Source of the DNA: Sacculina carcini
Lineage: Eukaryota > Arthropoda > Thecostraca > Sacculinidae
Direction: 5' to 3'
DNA: 64,000 bases
NCBI GenBank assembly: GCA_916048095.2
Contig: OU696576.1
Coordinates: forward strand, 3,999,548 to 4,063,547
Shown here: positions 1 to 9,650 of the stretch, piece by piece
Numbering within the stretch: the stretch's first letter is position 1
How the letters are laid out: every line of letters starts with the position of its first letter
Position numbers and translations under genes: made by a program
Notes under the pieces: generated by a model
Seen by the model: only the letters and a program-made list of their open reading frames with translations
Databases searched by the model: none
What the model was told of the DNA's origin: nothing

Positions 1-95
1 TGATCTATACCATTGAACCCGCGCAATTATGTAACCTCATATTCAAGCATACATACACAGACATACATATAATTTATTTTATATATACATAAAAG

Positions 96-97
<2 letters not shown>
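1..97. repeat. end of an AT-rich dispersed repeat unit
   Basis: This stretch closely matches about 24060-24165 (CGCAATTATGT, then CCTCATATTCAAGC and a run of ACATACACAGACA). In that second copy the same sequence is the end of a repeat unit, directly before the next unit starts with TAGCATTAAAACC. The window therefore probably opens inside the tail of one such unit. No coding potential is seen. Confidence 0.6.

Positions 98-166
<69 letters not shown>
98..166. repeat. (TA)n microsatellite
   Basis: About 69 bp of alternating TA separate the repeat-unit tail on the left from the GCCCG-motif repeats on the right. (TA)n tracts recur at nearly every boundary between repeat units and at every PLE edge in the window. 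Confidence 0.95.
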
Positions 167-168
<2 letters not shown>

Positions 169-955
169 TTTGAACCCGCCCGCCGTGCTGAGCAATTCAT
201 AAAGTAAAATTCATATTCAATCCATAAAATAAACTAAATACAAATTAAAAAGCAAACAATTTAACCTGTATATACGTTCACCAATAAAGAACTCTAAATA
301 TTAATATTTTTATTTTAAATTTGACAAAATATCATTCCTCAATCCGCCTCATATTTGAACCTACCCGTCGTGCGGAATAATTCAGAGCACAAACACGTAA
401 CAAACAATGCAAATTTTAGCATGTAAGCCCGCCCTTCGTGCGGAACAATTCAAACTATTAAATTTGTATTCAATTCATGAGAGAAAATAAATATGAATTA
501 ATAAAGAAAAGAGTAAACCCATAAAAAGTCTAAATTATATATTTTTATATTATTTTGACAAAATTGTTTGCCTAAACCGCCTCATATTTAAACCTACACG
601 TCGTGCTGAATAATTCAGAACTCAGACACAAAACAATGAAAAATGACTAAATTTTTTATGATAATGTTTTCAATAAATATCTATAACTTAAGATCACCAT
701 CTAGCATTAAAACCCGCCCGTTGTGCAGAACAATAAATTAAGTAAAATAAATATTGAATTAATAAAAAACGATTAGAAATTTAAAAAGAAAAAGTAAACC
801 CATGAAAAGTCTTAACCAATAGAAAATTCTAAATATGAATGTTTATATTTTAGATGTGGCAAAATATTTCCCTCGAACAGCCTCGTATTTAAACCCGCCC
901 GTCGTGCGGAACTATTAACAAAATATATTGAATCAAAAAGCAAAAAGCTTTTCCA
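167..955 (+). repeat. cluster of CCCGTCGTGCGG-motif repeats
   Basis: A short GC-rich core (CCCGTCGTGCGGAA and variants) recurs near 176, 361, 429, 594, 715 and 895, embedded in AT-rich spacers with ATTCATAAAAT, CCAATAGAAAA and TTTTGACAAAATATT. It is the same family as the much larger array at 23.7-30.5 kb. No protein is encoded. The origin is unknown; a non-autonomous element is an inference. Confidence 0.75.
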
Positions 956-1376
956 ATAGAAAAATTCAAGTTTTCAGTGCTAATTTTGCCTTTTGACTTT
1001 ATTATTTTGACTTCACACCGCTGTAACTTTTTTGAATACACTTTGCAAAATTAAAACTTATACCGTGTTGTAGAAAACGAAATTCCCAGTATGATGGTAT
1101 AATTTATTTAGATGTGTGATATTTAGTTGTTGAGAAATAGAGAAAAAAGTAAATGAAATCGGTCGCCAAGGTCATATTATATACTTAATTTTTGGATATT
1201 AATTATAACTTATCGTGTAGAAGAGAAAATTCTCTACACAGTGGTATAATTAGTATAGTTGTACCATTTCTGGTTTAGGAGGACTGGATGGCAGAATATT
1301 GACCAAAATATTCGCATTTTTCAGGGCTCATTTTGTCTTTTCACCGGTATAACTTTTTTTAGTTTTATTTTGCCTT

Positions 1377-1379
<3 letters not shown>
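956..1379 (+). repeat. CACCGC-GTAACTT repeat family, partial copy
   Basis: The sequence consists of AT-rich modules with CACCGCTGTAACTTTTTT, ATACCGTGTTGTAGAAAA and CAGTATGATGGTATAATTTA. The same modules recur at 19.8-20.3, 26.5-28.2, 30.6-32.3 and 32.4-33.4 kb, and in both arms of the foldback at 4.0-5.4 kb. The copy ends in (TA)n. It has no convincing reading frame. Confidence 0.75.
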
Positions 1380-1418
<39 letters not shown>

Positions 1419-1430
1419 CGTGTGTGTGTG
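1380..1430. repeat. (TA)n and (GT)n directly after a candidate splice donor
   Basis: About 36 bp of TA are followed by a short GTGTGTGTG run. On the minus strand this lies immediately downstream of the putative NAV exon end at 1436, so the intron would begin GTCAGC(AC)n(TA)n. Confidence 0.9.
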
Positions 1431-1435
1431 CTGAC

Positions 1436-1659
1436 GTTGGTGGTTAGTTGATTCGACAGCGTGCACACTTTCTGCTGGGCCTCGGCCAGTTCGCGTCGCA
1501 ACCGACGCAGCTCGCCGGCATTCATCGACGCCGGGGTTTTGTGAGTCTGTCGGTCATCGACGCACACTGACGATGCTGACGCTACCGCAAAGCCGGCCGT
1601 CGCGCCCGATGAGTAGATGGAAGATGTGTTCGAGATGAGACTTAACGAAGAGCCGTGAA
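1436..1659 (-). CDS. candidate neuron navigator (NAV-like) exon, start of coiled coil
   Basis: A GC-rich island inside AT-rich repeats. The minus strand reads 74 codons open, starting with HGSSLSLISNTSSIYSS and ending LRRELAEAQQKVCTLSNQL. Neuron navigator proteins (vertebrate NAV1-3, worm unc-53, fly sickie) act on cytoskeleton and axon guidance. They carry a similar Ser-rich segment followed by a coiled coil of this type (recalled family knowledge). The 3' splice acceptor is TGTATGGCCAG just right of 1659. The donor AAC|GTCAGC at 1435 is weak. The exon starts with 2 nt of a split codon, which fits the phase-1 end of the exon at 2068-2237. Downstream coiled-coil and AAA+ exons would lie outside the window to the left. 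Without transcripts the boundaries stay provisional. Confidence 0.7.
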
Positions 1660-2067
1660 CTGGCCATACAACAGGGTAGAACCGGATCAAACCAATAATC
1701 GGATGTTAACACTGGCTGCCGGGCATTACGACGCAACTAACAAGGAATGATGATTCAGAACACACCTCAGGGTACTACATCGAATTCGATGATGCAATAT
1801 GGGGTTAATTACGTCACAGCCACATTCACTGCGGAATACAAACGAAAATATTTAATATCAAAAGTTGGAAGTCTCGAAAAGCAACGCTGCTGGTCCGATC
1901 CAGAAATATTCTTTGGAATAACACATTTATCAAATATCTACTAAAATATTATTAGTACACGAATGAATATATGAAATACTTGGTCGAATGGAAAGTGGAG
2001 AGTTGTTTTCGGGGAAAGGAGTTTTGGGGAGGGGCAGCGGAGCCTCGATTGGCCTCACTCAACTAAC
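1660..2067 (-). other. short intron of the NAV-like gene
   Basis: These 408 bp on the minus strand start with G|GTTAGT and end in CCAG. They are AT-rich in the middle, with short open stretches but no recognisable element. This is the only small intron among the five candidate exons. Confidence 0.55.
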
Positions 2068-2237
2068 CGTCGTCGCCCTTGCTGGAGCGCGCGCCCACAC
2101 TGCTGCCCGCCGTCAAACTGTAGCCGTACACCGGGTCGTCAGGCTGAGCGGCCATGTTGCACAGACCAGCCGCGCGCAACGCGCCACCACTGACGCCACC
2201 ACTGACACTGCTGTAGATGCGCTCCGAATTTGTAGAC
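2068..2237 (-). CDS. candidate neuron navigator (NAV-like) exon
   Basis: This 170 bp GC-rich exon candidate lies on the minus strand. It has acceptor TCGTGCAG|G at 2238-2239 and a good donor G|GTTAGT at 2067. It reads STNSERIYSSVSGG, then a Gly/Ala/Ser-rich stretch with PDDPVYGYSL, and ends SSKGDD. It starts with 1 nt of a split codon, matching the phase-2 end of the exon at 12878-13091. That junction gives NSIR-STNSERIY, a pattern I associate with NAV proteins. It ends in phase 1, matching the start of the exon at 1436-1659. The acceptor is preceded by (TG)n and (TA)n rather than a normal pyrimidine tract. Confidence 0.7.
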
Positions 2238-2240
2238 CTG

Positions 2241-2243
2241 CAC

Positions 2244-2318
<75 letters not shown>
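2241..2318. repeat. (CA)n followed by (TA)n
   Basis: About 35 bp of CA and 40 bp of TA separate the NAV exon from the 5'-truncated PLE. The TA part joins directly to PLE coding sequence in frame. Confidence 0.95.
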
Positions 2319-2322
<4 letters not shown>

Positions 2323-3643
2323 ACTTGTTCAACAACGTGCCTGTCGACAAAACCATCGACCTTATAATGGATCGTGTGTACCGCTGTGAAGATACAACAC
2401 CTTTGAAGGTAAGAGAGGATGTTTTGCGTGCACTGCTGAGTATATGCACGAAAGAGGCCCCATTCACCTGTCCAAGCGGCCAATTATACCAACAGATTGA
2501 CGGAGTGGCTATGGGCAGCCCGCTCGGCGTTTTGTTCGCAAACTTCTTCATGGGTTCCGCTGAAGCTAAAGTACACTCGTCCAACAAGCCAGCCACCTAC
2601 TGCCGATACATCGACGACATCTTCATCCGAGTGAAGTCATCTGACGAAATTAACACTCTCAAGCGTGCCTTCGAAGAAGAAACATCATTAAAATTCACGC
2701 ACGAGAACGCACTCGACGGTCGGCTGGCATTTCTCGATGTACTAGTACAGCTGAATAGCGGAGAGCTTAGCACAAACGTATACACCAAGCCGACAAATCT
2801 GGGACTGTGTTTGAATGGCATCAGTGAATGTCCAACAAGATATCTGCGATCTACAATCAGCGCATACATCCGTCGGGCACTGACACACTGCTCAAGCTGG
2901 GCTTCAACGCACAAAGAGCTCGAGCGTGTCACACAGGTGCTGCTCAACAACGGCTATCCGAACGAGCAAATTTCAGACGTGATTGCTGCAGCGCTGAACA
3001 AACATTTCGAGACCAACTCTTTGAGCGACGCACAGCAGCATATCACCTTGTACTACAGAAACTTTATGTCTTCTGCGCACAAAGTCGACGAACGCGTCAT
3101 GAAGGAGATTGTTGAGAAGAATGTGAGACCCACTGAGCCAGAAAAAAAGGTGAAATTGATAATTTATTATCGTTCACAAAAAACATCAAGTCTGATATTG
3201 CGCAACAAAGCATGCAATGACAGGCCAGACAAGCTGCAGCGACATCATGTTGTCTACCGGTACACCCGTGAAAACGATGAGGGGTGCGGACCTCATTCCT
3301 ACATCGGGATGACAACAACAACGCTGTCGCGCCGTTTGACCTGCCATCTCAGCAACGGCGCTATCAAAAACCACAATGCATCGGCGCATAACACAAAGAT
3401 TAGTCGAGAAGAAATAGTGGCAAGAACAGATATATTGGCGCACGAAACGGACAACAGGCGCTTGAAACTTTTGGAAGCTATTTACATCACAACAATGCGC
3501 CCAAAAACCAACGTGCAATTGGAGGAAAATGGTGTTCTCCCCACCCAAAGACCCCCATCAAGCAGTGAGCTGGACGCGCCCATGCGCGAGGTGCCACAAA
3601 CGGCGGCGCGCAGTAGCGTGAGCCATAGGTGTCATCGACCATA
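2319..3643 (+). CDS. Penelope-like element RT + GIY-YIG endonuclease, 5'-truncated
   Basis: The frame is open from the (TA)n to a TAG at 3641-3643, about 440 codons of element sequence. It encodes the C-terminal part of a Penelope-like reverse transcriptase. The RT fingers/palm start at NLFNNVPVDKTIDLI. GVAMGSPLG is at 2502-2528 and the catalytic CRYIDDIF at 2601-2624. A linker follows, then a GIY-YIG nuclease with VVYRYT near 3250, SYIG near 3300 and TLSRRLTCHL. PLEs insert by target-primed reverse transcription using the GIY-YIG nuclease. The N-terminal domain and RT start are missing and replaced by (TA)n, so this copy cannot be autonomous. No internal stops are seen, suggesting a fairly young insertion. 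It is antisense to the NAV-like gene. Confidence 0.92.
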
Positions 3644-3757
3644 GGTGCGAATTTCGCACACCGCGCGCATACACGAGGCGTGAAAATAACACATACAATT
3701 GACGACCTATATAAACACACACTCGACAGCGAACAAACGGCATTTAGTTGACCACAT
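3644..3757 (+). other. PLE non-coding linker (pseudo-LTR) upstream of the ribozyme
   Basis: These 114 bp join the PLE stop codon to the hammerhead motif. They contain ACGAGGCGTGAAAATAACAC and CGGCATTTAGTTGACCA. Part of the segment recurs, inverted, at about 37010-37140 next to a degenerate hammerhead. That supports it being an integral part of the element. Confidence 0.6.
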
Positions 3758-3795
3758 TGTCTGAGGATGGAGACCGGCTGCTCCGAAACGTTACA
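3758..3795 (+). ncRNA. hammerhead ribozyme-like motif (PLE type), copy 1
   Basis: The parts are in type I order. Stem I strands are TGT (3758-3760) and ACA (3793-3795). Core CTGAGGA is at 3761-3767 (CUGANGA consensus). Stem II is GGAG (3769-3772) with CTCC (3781-3784), then GAA at 3785-3787. A self-complementary ACGT stem III is at 3788-3791, and the unpaired T at 3792 precedes the predicted cleavage. PLEs are known to carry hammerheads with very short stem III that can work as dimers. An extra T between core and stem II is part of an ATG at 3767-3769. Activity is inferred, not shown. Confidence 0.7.
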
Positions 3796-3944
3796 CCTCG
3801 GCGAATTACTGCACAAGCTCAACAGCGATCATCAAAAACTCGCACGAGCGATCGAGACGACAAAGAAGAAGATTGAAAACTGCAAAGCGGCAATCCAGTT
3901 TAATCTCGTTTGTCTGAATGAGAATATTCTTCCAGGCTACACCA

Positions 3945-3947
<3 letters not shown>
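3767..3947 (+). CDS. N-terminal start of a PLE reading frame, cut off by (TA)n
   Basis: The frame starts at an ATG lying inside the hammerhead core. It encodes about 60 residues (METGCSETLHLGELL, then LARAIETTKKKIENC and FNLVCLNENILPGY). The amino-acid pattern is conserved in the fragments near 5.5, 20.4, 23.6 and 35.8 kb even where nucleotides differ, so the stretch was under coding constraint. It resembles the Lys-rich N-terminal region of PLE proteins ahead of the RT. It stops making sense where (TA)n begins. Together with the RT/GIY-YIG part it forms a permuted element: C-terminal part, ribozyme, then N-terminal start. Confidence 0.7.

Positions 3948-4024
<77 letters not shown>
3948..4024. 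repeat. (TA)n microsatellite at PLE 3' edge
   Basis: About 77 bp of TA. The left neighbour is the PLE N-terminal fragment. The right neighbour is the outer end of the 4.03-5.42 kb foldback. Confidence 0.95.
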
Positions 4025-4025
<1 letters not shown>

Positions 4026-4026
<1 letters not shown>

Positions 4027-5420
4027 ATAATAATAAAAACGTTATTCTGTGTGAGTGTGCACAAACGAGTTTTTCACATTTTGGTGATTTTATGCCACGG
4101 GTTTGAGGAAAACAGCTCAACAGAATTTACAGTTTGGTATATCCACAGATTTTAAATTTTGTCTTCTACAAGATGATCTATTTTTCAAATATGTAGTGTA
4201 GCATATCAAAAGGTATAACCGTTTATTCAAGTCCGTGGCATTTCCACCGACAACCCGCTTTGGTCCATTTTCTGCCAGTTATTACTCGGCAGCCACTCGG
4301 TGTACACACTAAAAAATTACACCATAATGTTTGAAATTATGTTCTCTACACGATATGTTAAATTTTAAAATTTTAAAAATAATTTTAGAAAAAGTTATAG
4401 TGATTTAAACACAAAATGAGCCCTGAAAAATGCAAAAATTTTGGTCAATATTCTGCATCTACTTGTATCTATATCTAATAAGAACAGTGTTGTACTTTTC
4501 TATTGAACGTTTCTATTAAACATTTGGATTTTTCTATTGAGTAAGACACTTATGAGTTTACATTTTTTCTTTCTAAATTTATAATATTTTTTATGAATAT
4601 CAATTTTTATAAATATGAATTCTATTTTATTTATTCCTCCGCACAACGATCGGAGGTTATGAGTATGTTTTATAATTTTCTGTTTAGTAACTTATGAGTT
4701 TACATTTTTTTCTTTATAAATTTGTGATATTTTTTATGAATATCAATTTTTATAATATGAATTTCATTTTATTTATTCCTCCGCACAACGAGCGGGTTTT
4801 TATGCTAGTATAAATAAATAAATAAAATGGAATTCATATTTATAAAAATTGATATTCATAAAAAATATTTCAAATTTATAAAGAAAAAAATGTCAACTCA
4901 TAAGTGTCTTACTCAATAGAAAAGTCCAAATGTTTAATAGAAATGTTCAATAGAAAAGTACAACACTGTTTTTATTAGATATAGATAGAAGTAGATGCAG
5001 AATATTGACCAAAATGTACGCATTTTTCAGGGCTCATTTTGTCTTGACACCGCTAGAACTTTTTATAAAATTATTTTTAAAATTTTAAAATTTAACCTAT
5101 CCTGTTGAGAACATAATTTCCAACATTATGGTGTAAATTTTTAGTGTGTACACCGAGTGGCTGCCGAGTAATAATTGGCAGAAAATGGAACAAAGCGGGT
5201 TGTCGGTGGAAATGACACGGTCTTGAATACACGGTCATATCTTTAGAAATGTTAAGACTATATATTTGAAAAATAAATCATCTTGTAGAAGACAAAATTT
5301 CCAATCTGTGGATATAAAAACTGTGAATTCTGTTGAGCAGTTTTCCTCAAACCCGTGGCATAAAATCACAAAATGTGAAAAACTCGTTTTTGCACACACA
5401 CACACACAGAATAACGTTTT

Positions 5421-5424
<4 letters not shown>
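4026..5424. repeat. 1.4 kb foldback (inverted repeat) element
   Basis: The left arm (about 4026-4779) reappears inverted as the right arm (about 4812-5424). Outer ends are AATAAAAACGTTATTCTGTG and its complement near 5407-5422. Landmarks pair in mirror order: ATGCCACGGGTTTGAGGAAA, CCACCGACAACCCGCTTTG, CGAGTGGCTGCCGAGTAAT and CCCTGAAAAATGC. The loop contains CCGCACAACGAGCGGG. The left arm carries an extra duplication of about 110 bp (two CCGCACAACG copies at about 4640 and 4780). The arms belong to the same family as the 26-33 kb repeats. No transposase is encoded. Both flanks are (TA)n followed by PLE N-terminal fragments. Confidence 0.85.

Positions 5425-5462
<38 letters not shown>
5425..5462. 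repeat. (TA)n microsatellite
   Basis: About 38 bp of TA lie between the right foldback arm and the second PLE fragment. Confidence 0.95.
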
Positions 5463-5464
<2 letters not shown>

Positions 5465-5626
5465 GCCAGTCAGAATATAACTCCGAAATGTTACGCCAAC
5501 AAAACATCGGTCAATTGCTGAACAGACTTGACAAAAAAGACCAGCAACTGGCAAGAAATATCGAAACAACGCGAAAAAAATAGTCAACTGCGAATGCGCA
5601 ATCGATTTTAATCTCGTTTGTTTGAG

Positions 5627-5630
<4 letters not shown>
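5463..5630 (+). pseudogene. PLE N-terminal fragment, copy 2, broken
   Basis: It starts inside the former hammerhead region (AACTCCGAAATGTTACG; the CTGANGA half is lost to the TA tract). It continues with codons for LRQQNIGQLLNRLDKKDQQL and ARNIETTRKK, then hits TAG at 5581-5583. The 23.5 kb copy reads on to NLVCL, so a small deletion has broken this one. The end is again GAGAAAATATATA running into (TA)n. Confidence 0.7.

Positions 5631-5705
<75 letters not shown>
5631..5705. repeat. (TA)n microsatellite
   Basis: About 75 bp of TA at the 3' edge of the second PLE fragment. Confidence 0.95.
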
Positions 5706-5707
<2 letters not shown>

Positions 5708-6069
5708 ATCAAATCAAATGTATTTTGCCATTCAAAACGGAACAGAAAACATATTGACAAAATTTCGTGATTGGCGAGGCTTTAAGGGCTTGTGCTGCCT
5801 CAAAAACAAGAGCATTTATACAATACAAGAAACACAAACAAGGAAACAAACAAGATTCATCCGAGAAGGCGGGGTGAGGACCGATCAATGTCGATCTCAG
5901 TTTAATATTGTCTTATATAATGACGGTACAGTCTTTTGAATTCTGACATCTTTCGTATTTTCTTCAGTGACGCCGATAATTGATTCCATAATTTTTTACC
6001 GTTGTGGAAAAAACTCAAATTTTTTGCTTTTGTGCGTGTAAATGTTATTGTGAATTATTCCCGGTGTCT
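5706..6069. other. spacer with no recognisable feature
   Basis: These 364 bp hold short open stretches without family resemblance. No repeat shared with the rest of the window was noticed. They form the left flank of the Ty3/gypsy insertion. Confidence 0.5.
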
Positions 6070-6074
6070 CTTAC

Positions 6075-6501
6075 TAAACAATGCTTATGATCCCAGAACA
6101 AACGGCCGAGTAACAATGGTTACTTTGTATATTTAAAAACACAATGATGGCGTTTCTGCAAACACATACATATTGTTAAAACAGAAGCATAACAGTTACC
6201 ATACATACACTGAAATAACAAACCATGTACACACGTGGATAATCTTAAACACGTGCGTTGTTGAATGTGAGTATTAATTCAAACAACTCACGTATACAAG
6301 TTCCATGGGCTGCTGTCACACGACACTCAATACACCAACTAACCAAGAGACACAACTGCGCACTGTACATTCATGAAACGCCATAATGCCACGCCAAAAA
6401 ACAGATGAGTTATTGTACAGAACGGGGCAGAGCGAGGGAATCAATGCACAACTGCTGACGCAATACACTTATACAACAACCACGCTCGGTGTCACCGTTT
6501 A
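6075..6501 (-). repeat. 3' LTR of the Ty3/gypsy element
   Basis: 427 bp, matching 11339-11765. Both LTR ends form the inverted pair TAAAC...GTTTA instead of the common TG...CA. The boundary is set by the 5-bp duplication outside and loss of identity inside. Confidence 0.92.
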
Positions 6502-6517
6502 TCTCCCCCACCGTCGA
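6502..6517 (-). promoter_or_regulatory. polypurine tract for plus-strand DNA synthesis
   Basis: Read on the minus strand, CGACGGTGGGGGAGA lies immediately upstream of the 3' LTR, the expected place for the RNase H-resistant primer of an LTR retrotransposon. Confidence 0.75.
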
Positions 6518-6528
6518 GATCGAAGGTC

Positions 6529-7398
6529 TCAACGTCCCACAACAAAATCATCATACAGGGTTGTTCGCCCACGTGTCGAACGTTGCGATCGGCGGAACAC
6601 TCGTGTGGCTGATGGAAGTCGGGACGGTGGACTTTGATCTTGGACGACAGGAGGCGCTAGCGACGGTTCATCTTCGTGCAGGGATGGTGATGTGTCACCG
6701 TTTGCATCGCTGGAAGACGATTGATGTGCGTCACCGGATGTTTCCGTAGGCGCGGTTTCGTGTTGTTCAGTACATGTAGGTCTTGAAAGCTCTGTATCTC
6801 TCGCTGCCTGCAGGTCTGTGTCCGCACTGTCAGTAGTTGAGGGAGGACTCACATCAGGTAGAATAGGAGGGCACACTCTTGACGATGACGGAAGAACAGG
6901 TGTAAATCGACGGAGAAATCGTCGGTTGCGCACTGTGAGCCGACCAGAGCCGTCTGCGCGCACCACGTATTGGTCGTGCTGTCTGACTTCGATTACTCTG
7001 CCAGACCGATCCCAACGGCGTTTGTGGTTTCCAACCTGGTTTTGAATATAGACTCTATCTCCCACTTTGAGAGGAGGTAGACGTTCAGTGTGTTCAATCA
7101 GTCGTTCGCATGCTCTGGCGTGCCGACGACTTAGAGCCAGTTCTCTGTGATGTGCCGTCAACCGCCATACTTGACTTGGCTGAAACTTTGTCGGGACACA
7201 GGGAGTAAACTCGCGTAGTTGCCGACCGTATATGATTTGTGCCGGCGACAAATGCGTGTCTTTGTCCGGAGTGTTTTTGTACACCAACATAGCTCGGCGA
7301 AAAGCGTCGGTATTGAGTTGACCATCAGCGCCAGTATTGCCGGTGATCAGTCGCTTTATGGTTTTGACACCAAGCTCAGCGCGAGTATTGCTGTGTGG
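6529..7398 (-). pseudogene. integrase C-terminal part, displaced by a frameshift
   Basis: This is the continuation of pol in another frame. It carries the end of the integrase core with the third acidic residue (RAELGVKTIKRL), then KNTPDKDTHLSPAQIIYG typical of Ty3 integrases. A basic C-terminal domain follows (VGDRVYIQNQVGNHKRRW and SGRVIEVRQHDQYVV) and a Ser/Pro/Asp-rich tail. The stop is at 6529-6531. The break from the upstream frame is a 1-nt indel near 7395-7405, after the GIEHR residues. Confidence 0.85.
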
Positions 7399-9650
7399 AT
7401 AGGCTGTCGACGATGTTCGATGCCTAATTCCCAGTTTTTGAAGAAAGTTTGAGTGTCACTGGCCATATATTGAGATCCCCTATCTGTGGCATTTTCCTCT
7501 GGAATACCAAACGTTTCTGCATATGCTTTAATGGCATCGATGAACTCTTTGGACCCATCACCATGCGCGACTTTGACCACTACAGGCCAGTTAGAGTATC
7601 TGTCCACAATCACTACGTAGTTTGCACCACAGTGTTGAAAGTAGTCCGAACAGACAAGCTGAAACGGTAGACAGGATGAACGGGCTCTGTTGGAGGTAAA
7701 TTTGGTTGCGAAGGAGCCATAACATTGCATGCTGAGCAAGCAGCTCTTGTGTTGTGGATATCCACGGTTAGACCAGACTACTGACACTTGCGCTCGTGCA
7801 GTCATGGAGGTGACTCCATGATGGGCACCTGGAAGGTGATCAAGTATGATCGATCGACATATCTTCGGGATGACAATCCTGTCTTTATATAGGACGACAG
7901 ATTCCATTTCGCTGAGACAATCTCGATATCGGTGATATTCTCTTATTGATTGAGGGACTTTGGCTGAATCATCTGGAAACCCTTCGCGCACCGTGTGAAG
8001 GAGCACACGCATTTCTGGGTCTCGGACCGTTTCTGTCTTTAATTCGTTCCACGTGACTGCTTTCAGAGGAAACACACTTGCCAAATGACCAATTATTTCT
8101 TGATTGACATTCTCGCTAATATGATTATTAGTCGAGGGTTCATCACTGATGACTGAGATCCCACGAAGATGAAGAAGGCCACCCGCTGAAGAAGCTTTAG
8201 CAGTGTATCGAGATGCCGCGTCAGCTATAGCGTTCAGTTTTCCCGGTACATATAATATACGAAATGAATAGCGTAAAGTTTTCTCCTTTAGACGCAAGAG
8301 CCTTGGATTGTCAATGTCTTCTAACTTAAGATCACCGAGAATTTTAAGAAGAGGCTTGTGATCGGTGGCGATTAGTAAGTCTCTGCAGCCTAAAACAAAG
8401 TATTTTGCTTTGTGAAGCGCCTTAACTACCGCGAGACATTCTCCCTCAACCGGAGCGCAATTTGCTTCCGCTGCGTTATTAAATTGACCACCGATGAAAA
8501 CAGTTTTCCACCCGGAATCGCAACATGCAGGTGAGACTGTGCTACAATGGCAATATTTTTGACGCAAAATGAAGCCAGTACTATTCCGTGACCAGTCAGT
8601 GGTGAGGCAAGTAAATCGTTCGGGATCAAACATTTTAACACCTTGCTTAATCGATGTTATAATATCGGATTTTGTACGTTCGAACAGATCTTGTAAAGTG
8701 TCATCCCAATAAAATGTATGTTTAGGTTTTAGCAAGTCGCGAAATGGCTGCAATACGTCCAGTTTCGGCAGTGCATATGCAGCTTGATTAACCAGCCCGT
8801 ACCATGACCGCACATCCGTGATACATTTAGGAGTGAGGAAAGACGCAATTGCCCTGAGGTAAGCATCAGTTGGACGCACAGAATCTTTGGTAATCACAAA
8901 GCCAGCAAATTCAAAATCGTCACAGGCAAAATGAAATTTTTTGGGGTTCAATATTATCCCATTTTGACCACATATAGAGAGAAACTCACATACCTGAGAA
9001 AATGCAGCCTTTGTGTCTGAAGCCCACAATAGAGTATCGTCAATACATTTCGTATGATTGGACACTCCTGAAATGAGCTCGTCAAACCGATGTGTGTAAG
9101 CGTCACCGGCCGCCAGGTAGCCTTGAGGGGCCGTGCAGTAACGATACCTACCCCAGCGTGTTATTAACGTTGTCAAATGTCGATCTGCCGGCTGAATCGG
9201 GACACTGTGATACCCGTTCCATGCGTACAGGACTGTCTTTACGGTGTTGCTGGGAACGGATACCACCTGTCGAAAAGGAGGGATGGTGTGGTGAGTCTGA
9301 CGCACTGAAGCCTTGTTAAGCGCTTGCAGATCAACTGCGCGTCGTGGGGATCCGTCTTTCTCAGCCACCGTGACCATCCTGGAGCACCATGTAACCGGCA
9401 CATCAATCGGGACGCGATCAATCACTCCAAGGCGTACGTCGCGATCAAGTGACGCCTTTACCTCGTCACGCCAGTGCACCGGGATAGGTATGGGAGTATG
9501 AACCGCGGTTGGCGTAGCAGCAGGGTCAACATATAGACGCAGAGGTGGACCGGTCATATGTGGCAGCTTCTGGTGCTCACATATGTTGAATGAGCTGCTA
9601 CCGTAATACTCAAGGAGCCATGCCTCAAGCAGCGTACGATTGTAGGGCTC
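7356..9650 (-). pseudogene. Ty3/gypsy pol: RT, RNase H, integrase (disrupted)
   Basis: The frame is open from the codon after TGA 9651-9653 (first ATG at 9557). The RT has WCSRMVTVAEKDGSPR, an AWNGYHSVPI motif A region and catalytic CIDDTLLW. RNase H starts near CLTTDWSRNSTGFIL and contains ATDHKPLLKIL. The integrase has HHGVTSM for the zinc domain, then VCSDYF and TDRGSQYMA for two acidic residues. Lesions: motif A aspartate is Tyr (codon at 9225-9227, GAC to TAC by inference). Two compensating indels near 7773 and 7668 scramble about 35 residues including the zinc-finger cysteines. A further indel near 7400 ends the frame. The same-frame TGA separates it from gag-pro. Confidence 0.9.

Noticed and set aside
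1988..3644. Reading the PLE as one protein with an N-terminal Thr-His/Tyr-Ile leader
   Set aside because: The leader is the (CA)n(TA)n microsatellite. PLE homology begins only at about 2319.
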